The notes under the pieces: model-generated
What the model saw: only the letters and a program-made list of their open reading frames with translations
Database searches by the model: none
Told to the model about the DNA's origin: nothing
NCBI GenBank assembly: GCA_023410155.1
Contig: JAEYQF010000043.1
Location: forward strand, 1 to 8,729
DNA: 8,729 nucleotides
Direction of reading: 5' to 3'
Source: Verrucomicrobiota bacterium
GTDB lineage: Bacteria > Verrucomicrobiota > Verrucomicrobiia > Opitutales > Opitutaceae
Position numbers and translations under genes: made by a program
Shown: positions 1 to 7,155 of the stretch, in pieces
How the letters are laid out: each line of letters starts with the position of its first letter
Numbering within the stretch: the first letter of the stretch is position 1

Positions 1-167
1 TCACTCACCCCAACGAGGTGAAGCCCGGCAACAAAATGTGGACCGGTATCGGCGCGATGAACGGCTACGTCTCCGTCGACAAATACGGCACGGTCACTGC
101 GCGACACATCGAGCTCAACTCGGATGACGTCGTCGCGCTCGTCGCCTACCTCCAGAGCCTCAAGTAA
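1..167 (+). CDS. coxB: Cytochrome c oxidase subunit II, C-terminal cytochrome c domain (5' partial)
   Basis: Only the last 54 codons are present, read in the frame beginning at base 3 and ending at a TAA at 165-167. The visible peptide contains HPNEVKPGNKMW followed by a terminal helix ending VVALVAYLQSLK. This matches the end of a class I cytochrome c domain: the Met (codon 36-38) is the expected sixth heme ligand, and the last helix is the usual 'aLvaYLqSL' element. Such a domain fused to the C-terminus of subunit II defines caa3-type oxidases, where it passes electrons to the CuA centre of the same subunit. The CuA domain, the CxxCH heme motif and the N-terminal membrane hairpin lie upstream of the window, so the fusion is inferred from position directly before subunit I. 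A stand-alone cytochrome c gene is the alternative. The next gene starts 8 bases after the stop, consistent with one transcript. Confidence 0.85.
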   Translation, partial: THPNEVKPGNKMWTGIGAMNGYVSVDKYGTVTARHIELNSDDVVALVAYLQSLK

Positions 168-175
168 TCTCGCAC

Positions 176-2116
176 ATGGACGCCACGGTTAAATCCAACT
201 TCATCGCCGAGCAGCCTAAGGCGCCGGCAAAGCCCTTCGCCCTCTGGCGCCCAAGCGCCAAGACTGGTTTCATCAGCTGGCTCACCACCGTCGATCACAA
301 GCGGATCGGCGTGATGTATGGCCTGTTCGCCATCTTCTTTTTCCTCGTGGGCGGCTTCGAGGCGCTGCTTATCCGCCTCCAGCTGGCGGTGCCGAACAAC
401 GACGTGCTGACCGCGCATCAATACAACACGCTGTTTACGATGCACGGCACCACGATGATCTTCCTCGCCGTGATGCCCCTGGGCTCCGCGTTTTTCAACT
501 TCATCATGCCGCTTCAAATCGGCGCACGCGACGTCGCTTTCCCGCGACTTAACGCGTTCTCCCTTTGGACGTTCGTGGCTGGCGCGATCATCATCAACAT
601 CGGCTGGTTCCTGCCCGAGGGCGCCCCGGATGGTGGCTGGTTCGGTTATGCCCCGCTCACTTCGAAGACCTACATCCCCCGGCACTCGATTGATTTCTGG
701 GTGATGGGTCTGCAGTTGCTCGGCGTCGCTTCCATCGCGGCCGCGCTGAACTTCATCGTAACGATCATCAACATGCGGGCGCCGGGCCTCACCATGATGC
801 GCCTGCCGGTGTTCACGTGGATGACGCTCATCACGTCGTTCCTCATCATCCTTTCGTTCCCCGCGATCACGATCGCCCTCGTCGAGCTGATGATGGACCG
901 CCAGTTCGACACCAACTTCTTCGAAGTTTCCAATGGCGGCATGCCCATCCTTTGGCAGCACCTCTTCTGGATCTTTGGCCACCCGGAGGTTTACATCCTG
1001 ATCCTGCCGGCGATGGGCATCGTCTCCGAGATTCTCCCGACCTTCGCCCGCAAGCCGCTGTTCGGTTACCCGATCGTGGTCTTCTCCGGCGCCTGCATCG
1101 GCTTCCTCGGTTTCGCAGTCTGGAGTCACCACATGTTCACCACCGGCATGGGCACGGTCGCGACGGCGGCTTTCGCGCTCGCGACGATGGCCATTGCGGT
1201 GCCAACCGGCGTGAAGATCTTCAACTGGATCGGCACCATCTGGGGCGGCCACCTGAAGATGCGCACGCCGATGATGTTCGCGCTGGGCTTCATCTGGATG
1301 TTCATGATCGGCGGTTTCTCCGGCGTCATGCACTCCGCGGCCCCCGCCGACGCGCAGCAGCAGGACAGCTATTTCGTCATCGCTCACTTCCACTACGTGC
1401 TGATTGGCGGCTCCATCTTCGCACTGCTCGCCGCCATCCACTACTGGTTCCCGCTGATGTTCGGCCGCAAGGTCTCCGAATTCTGGGGCAAGCTCTCCTT
1501 CTGGGTGATCTTCGTCGGCTTCAACGTCACGTTCTTCCCGATGCATTTCCTCGGGCTGAACGGCATGCCGCGGCGCACGTTCACCTACGACGGCAACATG
1601 GGCTGGAACTCCGCCAACCTCATCGCGACGGTCGGCGCATTTGTCCTCGGCGTGGGCATCTTTGTCTACTTCGCCGTCGTGATCTACACCTTCTTCAAGG
1701 GTGAGAAGACCGGCCGCGATCCTTGGGATGGCCGCACGCTCGAGTGGTCCATCGACACACCTCCGCGCGAATACAACTTCGCCGTGATCCCCACCGCGCA
1801 TGCCCGCGACGCCTTCTGGTATGAGAAGCACCACCAGGCCGAGATCGCCAAGGAGAAGGCCGAACACGCCGCGGCCGAAGAGTCGCACGGCGGCATCCAC
1901 ATGCCGTTCCAGTCGATCTGGCCGCTCGTCGCCTCTGTCGGCGCATTGGTCGGCGGCATCGCCGCTTGCTATCACAACCTCGCCTGGTCGCTGGTTGGCT
2001 TGGTCATCCTGCTGGCCGGCATCTTCCTCTGGGCGCTCGAGGGTGCGGACGGTTATCACATCCACTTGGACAAGGACGGCAACGTCATCGACGAGGACGC
2101 CCACGCCAAACATTGA
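176..2116 (+). CDS. coxA: Cytochrome c oxidase subunit I, caa3-type (A1 heme-copper oxidase)
   Basis: This is the catalytic subunit of the terminal oxidase in the inner membrane, reducing O2 to water and pumping protons. All expected ligands are visible in the 646-residue protein: His90 and His406 for low-spin heme a, His404 for heme a3, and His269, His318 and His319 for CuB. HPEVY (269-273) supplies the Tyr273 that cross-links to His269. Asp119, Asn108 and Glu271 mark a D-channel, and Lys347 in PTGVKIF a K-channel, so this is an A1-type pump. HFLGLNGMPRR (457-467) holds the heme-propionate arginines. After the canonical 12 helices there is a charged, His-containing linker (about 549-577), then two more helices (about 580-599 and 602-621) and a short polar tail, as in Bacillus CtaD. 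At the Mg site, Gln396 replaces the usual His, while Asp397 is kept. The start at 176 lies 8 bases after coxB and has no Shine-Dalgarno sequence. The N-terminus (FISWLTTVDHKRIGVMY) aligns with the family. Confidence 0.98.
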   Translation: MDATVKSNFIAEQPKAPAKPFALWRPSAKTGFISWLTTVDHKRIGVMYGLFAIFFFLVGGFEALLIRLQLAVPNNDVLTAHQYNTLFTMHGTTMIFLAVMPLGSAFFNFIMPLQIGARDVAFPRLNAFSLWTFVAGAIIINIGWFLPEGAPDGGWFGYAPLTSKTYIPRHSIDFWVMGLQLLGVASIAAALNFIVTIINMRAPGLTMMRLPVFTWMTLITSFLIILSFPAITIALVELMMDRQFDTNFFEVSNGGMPILWQHLFWIFGHPEVYILILPAMGIVSEILPTFARKPLFGYPIVVFSGACIGFLGFAVWSHHMFTTGMGTVATAAFALATMAIAVPTGVKIFNWIGTIWGGHLKMRTPMMFALGFIWMFMIGGFSGVMHSAAPADAQQQDSYFVIAHFHYVLIGGSIFALLAAIHYWFPLMFGRKVSEFWGKLSFWVIFVGFNVTFFPMHFLGLNGMPRRTFTYDGNMGWNSANLIATVGAFVLGVGIFVYFAVVIYTFFKGEKTGRDPWDGRTLEWSIDTPPREYNFAVIPTAHARDAFWYEKHHQAEIAKEKAEHAAAEESHGGIHMPFQSIWPLVASVGALVGGIAACYHNLAWSLVGLVILLAGIFLWALEGADGYHIHLDKDGNVIDEDAHAKH

Positions 2117-2173
2117 GCCGGTCCCCGCTCCAGCAGCTCCAACTCTGATCTCCGAATTTCGATCCCCGACAAA

Positions 2174-2794
2174 ATGAGCAGCCACGCCGCCACGGCCTCC
2201 ATCGATCATCACAACGATCCGACGACCTCGACGGGCATTCCCAATAAGAAGCTCCTGATGTGGGCGTTTCTCGCGTCAGACTGCATGTTCTTCGGGACGC
2301 TGATCTCGACGCACATGATCTACCGGCTTCACCCGCCTCCGGGTAACCCGGACCCGCGGGCGGTGTTCGACATCCCGCTGACCTCGTTCTCGACGTTCAT
2401 CCTCCTGATGTCGTCGCTCATGATGGCCCTCGCGGTGAACGCGATCCAGAAGGGCAACGTCCGGTCGATGCGCTTCTCGCTCCTGACGACGATCTTCTTC
2501 GGCCTGATCTTCCTCGGCTGCCAGGTGTATGAGTTCTGGCACTTCGTTCACGACAAGAACCTGACGCTGAGCAACAGTATCCTCGGCTCTACCTTCTACA
2601 CGCTCACCGGCACGCACGGTCTCCACGTGCTCATCGGCGTGATCTGGCTGACCGCGATGTATTTCTACTCGTTCACCGGCCGTGTCACCGAGAAGCAGGC
2701 GATCGATGTCGAGTCGATGGGTCTCTACTGGCACTTCGTCGACATCGTGTGGATCGTGATCTTCACGGTCGTCTACCTGCTTGAGTATCTCTGA
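2174..2794 (+). CDS. coxC: Cytochrome c oxidase subunit III, short five-helix form
   Basis: This 206-residue integral membrane subunit of the oxidase does not bind redox centres; in this family it stabilises subunit I and helps sustain proton uptake. Five membrane segments are visible at about 29-49, 70-90, 101-121, 143-167 and 184-204. Family motifs are GTHGLHVLIG (146-155) and YWHFVDIVWIVIF (185-197). Mitochondrial-type subunit III has seven helices. Here the first two are missing, and two extra helices sit at the end of subunit I, the arrangement known from Bacillus caa3 oxidases. In the first helix the motif is ASDCMFF, with Asp36 where mitochondrial subunit III has a conserved Glu. The N-terminus is polar with several His residues. 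The start at 2174 is 57 bases after coxA, with AAAATG context and no Shine-Dalgarno sequence. It lies third in the cox operon. Confidence 0.96.
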   Translation: MSSHAATASIDHHNDPTTSTGIPNKKLLMWAFLASDCMFFGTLISTHMIYRLHPPPGNPDPRAVFDIPLTSFSTFILLMSSLMMALAVNAIQKGNVRSMRFSLLTTIFFGLIFLGCQVYEFWHFVHDKNLTLSNSILGSTFYTLTGTHGLHVLIGVIWLTAMYFYSFTGRVTEKQAIDVESMGLYWHFVDIVWIVIFTVVYLLEYL

Positions 2795-2841
2795 GCCGCG
2801 CCTCCCCGCCCTCCCGCATTCATCCCTCCTTTCTTCGAAAC

Positions 2842-3222
2842 ATGAGCCAAGCCACCGCTCCCGCGCATCCCGGCGAACACCACGCCGAAGAGAGCAAGTT
2901 CTGGGTCTACGTGCAGATCGCGATGCTGCTCGCCGTCATCACCGGCGTCGAAATCGTCGCCATCGGCCTGCCCTTCTCGAAATGGATCCTCGTCACTTCC
3001 CTCGTCGTTCTCTCCGTGGTGAAGTTTCTCTTCGTCATCTTCTACTTCATGCACCTGCGGTGGGATAAGCTGTTTTGCACGATTCTCTTCGCAATCGGGC
3101 TCGTGCTTGCGGGTGGCACCGCGTGGGCCCTCATGCACCTCTTTGCCTTCGAGGACAGCAAGCCGCTCACGTCCGAAACCGCGTCCGTCGCGACTTCCCC
3201 CGAGATTCGCTTTTTCAGCTAG
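2842..3222 (+). CDS. coxD: Cytochrome c oxidase subunit IV, prokaryotic type
   Basis: This is a small accessory membrane subunit of the caa3 oxidase, 126 residues long. It has three hydrophobic segments at about 22-41, 47-69 and 79-101. The diagnostic stretch is VKFLFVIFYFMHLRWD (60-75), the conserved 'FyMHLk' region that ends helix 2 in bacterial CtaF/CoxD proteins. A short His- and Glu-containing N-terminus (HPGEHHAEE) precedes helix 1, and a Ser/Thr-rich polar tail follows helix 3. The family has no catalytic residues and its role is taken as assembly or stability of the complex. It starts 47 bases after coxC and is the last gene of the operon, followed by a hairpin terminator. Upstream of the ATG is a pyrimidine-rich tract (2824-2836) rather than a Shine-Dalgarno sequence. 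Confidence 0.93.
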   Translation: MSQATAPAHPGEHHAEESKFWVYVQIAMLLAVITGVEIVAIGLPFSKWILVTSLVVLSVVKFLFVIFYFMHLRWDKLFCTILFAIGLVLAGGTAWALMHLFAFEDSKPLTSETASVATSPEIRFFS

Positions 3223-3250
3223 AGCCCTCCACACGGGTTTCCTGAACCAG

Positions 3251-3276
3251 ACGGCGGCCTTCTTCGAGGCCGCCGT
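3251..3276 (+). terminator. Hairpin terminator of the cox operon
   Basis: There is a perfect 10-bp inverted repeat, ACGGCGGCCT at 3251-3260 and its complement at 3267-3276, with a six-base TCTTCG loop. It begins 28 bases after the subunit IV stop. The + strand continues TTCTTCATT, a moderately T-rich tail, so rho-independent termination of the cox transcript is likely. On the - strand the stem is followed by CTGGTTCAGG, which is a poor tail, so it is probably not the main terminator for the convergent kinase gene, although the hairpin could still hinder transcription from that side. Confidence 0.75.
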
Positions 3277-3367
3277 TCTTCATTGTCCGATTGCCGGCCG
3301 GACGCGCACGCACCCTCTCGGCCTGGACGGTGCAACGTCACATCACGCCCGCTCCACCGGCGCCGTA

Positions 3368-6055
3368 TTACGACGATGTCTGCGCCTCGTGCCGCTTAGC
3401 GGCGATCGTGGCGAGCGCCGCATCGAGTGCTTCGAGATTCAGCGGCTTCGTCAAGTGGGCGACGAAACCCGCAGCCTTTGCCCGGGCGACGTCGTCCTCC
3501 ATGCCATAGCCTGTCAGCGCTACTCCCATAAGCCCGTGGCGATCGCGCAGCGCCGTCATCAGCGAGTAGCCGTCGCCATCCGGCAGCCCGATGTCGGAGA
3601 TCAACAGGTCGAACCGGTATTGCTCCGCCAAAAGCAACGCCTCGGCGGCGTTCGTAGCCGCATGCACCTCGTAACCCCGGCGTCGCAACACGCGCTCTAC
3701 CGTTAGGCGGCTCGACTCATGGTCCTCCACCAAAAGCAGCCGCGTCACCTCCCCGGCGTTCCGGAAGTTGCCTCCCGATGCTCCATCGGCGCCCGCGCCC
3801 GGGGCGACGGCACCGTCGCTCAACGGCAATGTCACGGTAAACGTTGCGCCGAGATTTCGTCCCGGGCTCGCCACGGCGATTTTGCCGCCGTGGTATTCCA
3901 CGAGCATCCGTGAGATCGCCAGTCCCAGCCCGAGTCCACCGAAGCGGTGTGCTCCGCCGACCGCATGATCCCCTTGGGAGAAGCTCTGGAAACTGCGGGC
4001 AATCTCCGCCGGCGTCATGCCCCAGCCGGTATCTGTCACCGAAATCTCGATACACTGCTCCATCCGTCGCGTCCGCACGACGATCTGGCCGCCGCGAGGC
4101 GTGAACTTCACCGCATTCTTGAGCAGATTCCAGAACACCTGCTGCAGGCGCGTCGGGTCGCCGATCACCGGTGCCGGTTCGGGGTAAAACTCCTGCACCA
4201 GCACTTGCTGCTTCTCCTGCAGTTCAGCACGCACGGTGGCGATCGCTTCGCGCACGACCGTGTGCAGATCCGTTGCTTGCATCTCGAGCGCCATCTTTCC
4301 GCGGGAGATCCGGGTCAGATCGAGCAAGTCGTCGATCAGCCGTGCCTCGAGCATCGCATTCTTCGCGATCTGCGCAAAGGCCTCCCTTGCCTCCGCCGGA
4401 AACTCCTCTCGATCCGCCGAGTCGGTCGCGATGAGCAGCACCGGATTCAGAGGCGTGCGCAGTTCATGCGATAGCGCCGCCAGGAATTCATCCTTCGCGC
4501 GTCCCGCTGCCACGGCCGCATCGCGCGCGCGAGCGATCTCCGCCTCGCTCCGCCTCCGTTCCGTGATATCGACACACGCGGCGGCCATGTAGGCTCCTGT
4601 GCCATCGCTCAGCGGGAAAACTCCGCCGCGCGCCAGCAGCCAGCGCGAAGATCCCGTGGATGCAGGCACCCGAAACTCGGCCGCAAACTCGTGGGGCTGT
4701 TGTTGAGCCTGCGACAATGCTCGCTCGACCGTCGCCCGATCCTCCGGATCCACGAGGGCCAGAAACTCCCCGATTTTGCTCAATGGCTGCGCCGCCGGGA
4801 GCTCCAGCAAAGTGTGCAACGCCTCATCGGACTCGAAGGCATCGCGCCCGGGATGCCACACAAAGGTCGCGATTGATCCTGCTTTCGCCGCCGCTTCCAA
4901 TCTCCCCTTTTTCTCACCCAGTTCGCGCACCACGGTTGCGAGATGATCGTTCAATCGCTTCAGCTCGCTCTCGCGCGCGGCGAGTCGGCGCGACGTTTCC
5001 AGGAGCGAGCTGGCGACCAGGTCCGTCTCCTTGAAGCCCGTCCGCGCGCCTCCCGCGGGCTCACCGCGACCAATCGCCTCCGTGTCGGCTACGAGCATCT
5101 GCACCGCCCGCGAAATCCCGCGGCCGACCCGCAACGCCACCAGGGCCGCCGCGGCGCCGAGAATCAGCGAGACGGCGAGGCTGACCTTGAGCAGGGCCCG
5201 CGCGGAAGCGTAGAGATTCTCCGCCGGGGCTGCCGCCACAAACCTCCACCCCGAAGGCAGGGAGCGCGAGAACCCCGTGAGGCTCTTCACTCCATCGAGC
5301 GTCACCGACTCCACCACGCCGTCGGCGCGGCGCCCCATCGCCTCGGCCATCATCGCACTCACCTGCCGGCCGACGAACTGATCCCCCGACCGGGAACGCG
5401 CGACGATGAAATCATCGCGATCCACGATCGTCACCAGCCAGTCGCGCTCCGCTCCGCCCTCGGCCATCGCGCGCGAAAACACCGACGGCTTCATCGCGCA
5501 AGCGAGCGTCAGCATCCGATCGCCGCGCCTCACCGCGATTGCGACGTAGACCAGATATGCCTGCGCGATGTCTCCTAGCACGAGGTCGGAAATGAACGGT
5601 TCCCCCCGTCCCCTGGCCTCTGCGAAATCGGGATCCAGTTCGGTGCGCGGCAGCGGCTGATCGCTGCCAATCAGCGTATTCACCAGCTGCTGGCCGGTCT
5701 CGTCGATTAACACGATCCATTCATCCGGGCCCCGCACCACATCGCTCGCCTGCGCCCTGAATCCCGCCCAATGCCCGCGCTGCAAATTGCCTGACACCGA
5801 AAGTCCCTGCAGCAGCGCGATGCGCTTCCGCAGCTCGCCCTCGACGATCAAAGCCGTCGATCGCGCCGCGCCGCTCAGATGCCGCTCCAGCGTGCGGCGC
5901 TCGTTCTGATATCCTTGGCGAATCAGCCAGCCCACGAGCAAAGCCGCGCTTCCCAATACCGCCGCCACCACCAACGTCAGACGTCCGGGCACGGACCGGA
6001 AGAAAAATGAAAACGCGTTGCGCAGCACCGGGCGCAGCGTGGATTTCGGGAACAT
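3368..6055 (-). CDS. Hybrid sensor histidine kinase with Cache-like sensor, PAS and receiver domains
   Basis: This 895-residue membrane sensor kinase is predicted to autophosphorylate and relay phosphate to its own receiver. Domains in order: TM1 (about 25-46); periplasmic sensor (about 47-285) resembling a double Cache fold, with repeated blocks WIVLIDETGQQLVNT (113-127) and WLVTIVDRDDFIVARS (206-221); TM2 (about 288-310); HAMP and coiled coil (about 308-385); PAS (about 385-500, ending CVDITERRR); HisKA with phospho-acceptor His530 in SHELRTPL; HATPase with the N-box around Asn643/Asn646, G1 box DTGWGM (675-680) and G2 box GGLGLGL (706-712); a Gly/Ala-rich linker (about 747-768); and a receiver with Glu777/Asp778, phospho-acceptor Asp821, Thr848 and Lys870. 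The catalytic and receiver residues all look intact. The frame is open up to 6337, but the ATG at 6055 is preferred: the membrane anchor follows directly, and the extension would lie antisense over ctaG. No DNA-binding domain or HPt is present, so the downstream partner is unknown. The signal sensed is unknown. Confidence 0.93.
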   Translation of the reverse strand: MFPKSTLRPVLRNAFSFFFRSVPGRLTLVVAAVLGSAALLVGWLIRQGYQNERRTLERHLSGAARSTALIVEGELRKRIALLQGLSVSGNLQRGHWAGFRAQASDVVRGPDEWIVLIDETGQQLVNTLIGSDQPLPRTELDPDFAEARGRGEPFISDLVLGDIAQAYLVYVAIAVRRGDRMLTLACAMKPSVFSRAMAEGGAERDWLVTIVDRDDFIVARSRSGDQFVGRQVSAMMAEAMGRRADGVVESVTLDGVKSLTGFSRSLPSGWRFVAAAPAENLYASARALLKVSLAVSLILGAAAALVALRVGRGISRAVQMLVADTEAIGRGEPAGGARTGFKETDLVASSLLETSRRLAARESELKRLNDHLATVVRELGEKKGRLEAAAKAGSIATFVWHPGRDAFESDEALHTLLELPAAQPLSKIGEFLALVDPEDRATVERALSQAQQQPHEFAAEFRVPASTGSSRWLLARGGVFPLSDGTGAYMAAACVDITERRRSEAEIARARDAAVAAGRAKDEFLAALSHELRTPLNPVLLIATDSADREEFPAEAREAFAQIAKNAMLEARLIDDLLDLTRISRGKMALEMQATDLHTVVREAIATVRAELQEKQQVLVQEFYPEPAPVIGDPTRLQQVFWNLLKNAVKFTPRGGQIVVRTRRMEQCIEISVTDTGWGMTPAEIARSFQSFSQGDHAVGGAHRFGGLGLGLAISRMLVEYHGGKIAVASPGRNLGATFTVTLPLSDGAVAPGAGADGASGGNFRNAGEVTRLLLVEDHESSRLTVERVLRRRGYEVHAATNAAEALLLAEQYRFDLLISDIGLPDGDGYSLMTALRDRHGLMGVALTGYGMEDDVARAKAAGFVAHLTKPLNLEALDAALATIAAKRHEAQTSS

Positions 6056-6202
6056 GACTGGCGAGCGCGGAAACACGCAAGATGGAGTAGGAAGCGCTCC
6101 TGACAGCGGCGACCGCGAGGGATGCCCCCTTGAGCCTCCCGCTCGCCGAAACAGGCGACGATTCAGTGGATTCCCACCGGGAAATCCGCCAAGTTCGGCG
6201 CG
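6056..6202. promoter_or_regulatory. Divergent intergenic region between the kinase gene and ctaG
   Basis: These 147 bases separate two divergent start codons, so promoters for both genes should lie here or inside the neighbouring 5' ends. I found no convincing -35/-10 pair on either strand and no Shine-Dalgarno sequence before either ATG. A small inverted repeat, TCGCC with six-base loop and GGCGA (6143-6158), lies about 45 bases before the ctaG start. It is too short to call an operator. The regulatory role is inferred from gene orientation alone. Confidence 0.4.
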
Positions 6203-7006
6203 ATGATCGAATGGCGCCATTGGCACAATGAACCCTACCTGATCGGCGGAATCGTTCTCCTTGGCTGGCTCTGGGCCATCCTTGCCGGACCGCTGCGCCA
6301 ACGCCTCGCGCCCAACGCGCCCTTTCCCCGCCATCACGCCTGGCGGTTCTACTCTGCTCTCGTGGTCTTCTACCTCGCCGTAGGCTCACCGCTCGATCAG
6401 ATCGGCGAACGCTTCCTCTTCAGCGCGCACATGCTCCAGCACCAGATCCTCACGTATCTGGTGCCAGTGCTCTTCCTCCCCGGCGTGCCATCTTGGATGA
6501 TCGATCCGTTGCTCACGCCGCGGCACCGGCAGCGGGTGCTCCGCGTCCTCCTCCACCCGATCATCTGTGTTCTGACTTATGCGCTGGTCATATCCGTGTG
6601 GCACATGCCCACGCTCTACGAATGGGCGCTGCAGGATAAAATCGTGCACGTCATCGAGCACGTCATGTTCTTCGGTGCAGCGCTGCTCTTCTGGTGGCCG
6701 ATGCTGAGCCCGTCCCGCGTGCTGCCGCCCATCTCGCACGGCAGCCAGATGCTCTACTTCTTCCTCAGCGTGATCACGATGACACCGCTCTTCGCCTACA
6801 TCGCATTTTCGCACGACATCCTGTATCCAACTTATGAATTCGCGCCCCGCGTCATCGCCAACTTCTCGGCCAAGGACGACCAACTTCTCGCCGGCGTGAG
6901 CATGCAGCTGATGAGTGTGGCGGTGGCGGTCACGGCCTTCGGGGTAGCCTTCTTTCGCTGGTCGCGTATCGACCACACCGGCCCCGCCGCCCGCGTTCGG
7001 CGCTAG
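6203..7006 (+). CDS. ctaG: Cytochrome c oxidase assembly factor, CtaG (caa3) family
   Basis: This 267-residue polytopic membrane protein matches the caa3_CtaG family, which in Bacillus is needed to form active caa3 oxidase. It is distinct from the unrelated copper chaperone CtaG/Cox11. About seven hydrophobic segments are visible. Family hallmarks are SPLDQIGERFLFSAHMLQH (62-80) with His76 and His80, SVWHMPTLYEWAL (131-143) with His134, HVIEHVMFFGAALLFWWP (149-166) with His149 and His153, and DDQLLAG (225-231). The conserved membrane histidines suggest copper or heme handling, though the biochemical role is not settled. The start at 6203 is supported by the typical N-terminus, with the first helix at about 11-28; there is no Shine-Dalgarno sequence. 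The gene stands apart from the cox operon, separated by the oppositely oriented kinase gene. Its product most likely serves the oxidase encoded at 1-3222. Confidence 0.93.
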   Translation: MIEWRHWHNEPYLIGGIVLLGWLWAILAGPLRQRLAPNAPFPRHHAWRFYSALVVFYLAVGSPLDQIGERFLFSAHMLQHQILTYLVPVLFLPGVPSWMIDPLLTPRHRQRVLRVLLHPIICVLTYALVISVWHMPTLYEWALQDKIVHVIEHVMFFGAALLFWWPMLSPSRVLPPISHGSQMLYFFLSVITMTPLFAYIAFSHDILYPTYEFAPRVIANFSAKDDQLLAGVSMQLMSVAVAVTAFGVAFFRWSRIDHTGPAARVRR

Positions 7007-7077
7007 AACCGATCCCGAGTCGCGACCGCTTTTCTATCGTGCCGCGATCCCATGCGGCTGGTCGTGGTCGCAAACAG

Positions 7078-7107
7078 CGGCCGTTTCGCGGAGAGGCGAA
7101 ACGGCCG
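7078..7107. terminator. Hairpin between convergent ctaG and cysK
   Basis: A perfect 12-bp inverted repeat, CGGCCGTTTCGC at 7078-7089 and its complement at 7096-7107, encloses a GGAGAG loop. It lies 71 bases after the ctaG stop and 48 bases after the cysK stop on the other strand. On the - strand it is followed by CTGTTTGCG, a weak T-tail. On the + strand the tail is GGGAAGAACAAC, with no T run. It probably acts as a shared transcription barrier or as an RNA 3'-end stabiliser. A second, shorter hairpin (CCGCG/CGCGG, 7124-7137) lies nearer cysK and on the - strand is followed by the T-rich ATGTTGTTCTTCC, so it may be the actual cysK terminator. Confidence 0.55.
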
Positions 7108-7155
7108 GGAAGAACAACATCCTCCGCGTGGTCGCGGCAGGACAGAAACGAACAA

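Noticed and set aside
817..1704. 295-codon + strand frame inside coxA
   Set aside because: Alternate-frame shadow: Arg/His/Pro-rich, low-complexity composition with no family motifs, fully contained within coxA.
146..2212. 688-codon open frame antisense to the whole of coxA
   Set aside because: It mirrors coxA codon bias: the product is extremely rich in Asp, Glu, Arg, His and Gly with no recognisable domain, as expected opposite a hydrophobic GC-rich gene. coxA itself is unmistakable.
4943..5578. 211-codon + strand frame inside the kinase gene
   Set aside because: Arg/His/Pro-rich composition and complete overlap with the kinase sensor region; no independent support.
6130..6165. TTGAGC followed by GATTCA as a possible ctaG promoter
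   Set aside because: The spacing is 24 bases and the -10 match is poor, so it does not stand out from background.
5721..6389. 222-codon - strand frame over the kinase 5' end and ctaG
   Set aside because: Out of frame with the kinase and antisense to ctaG; Arg/Gly/Ala-rich shadow with no domain.
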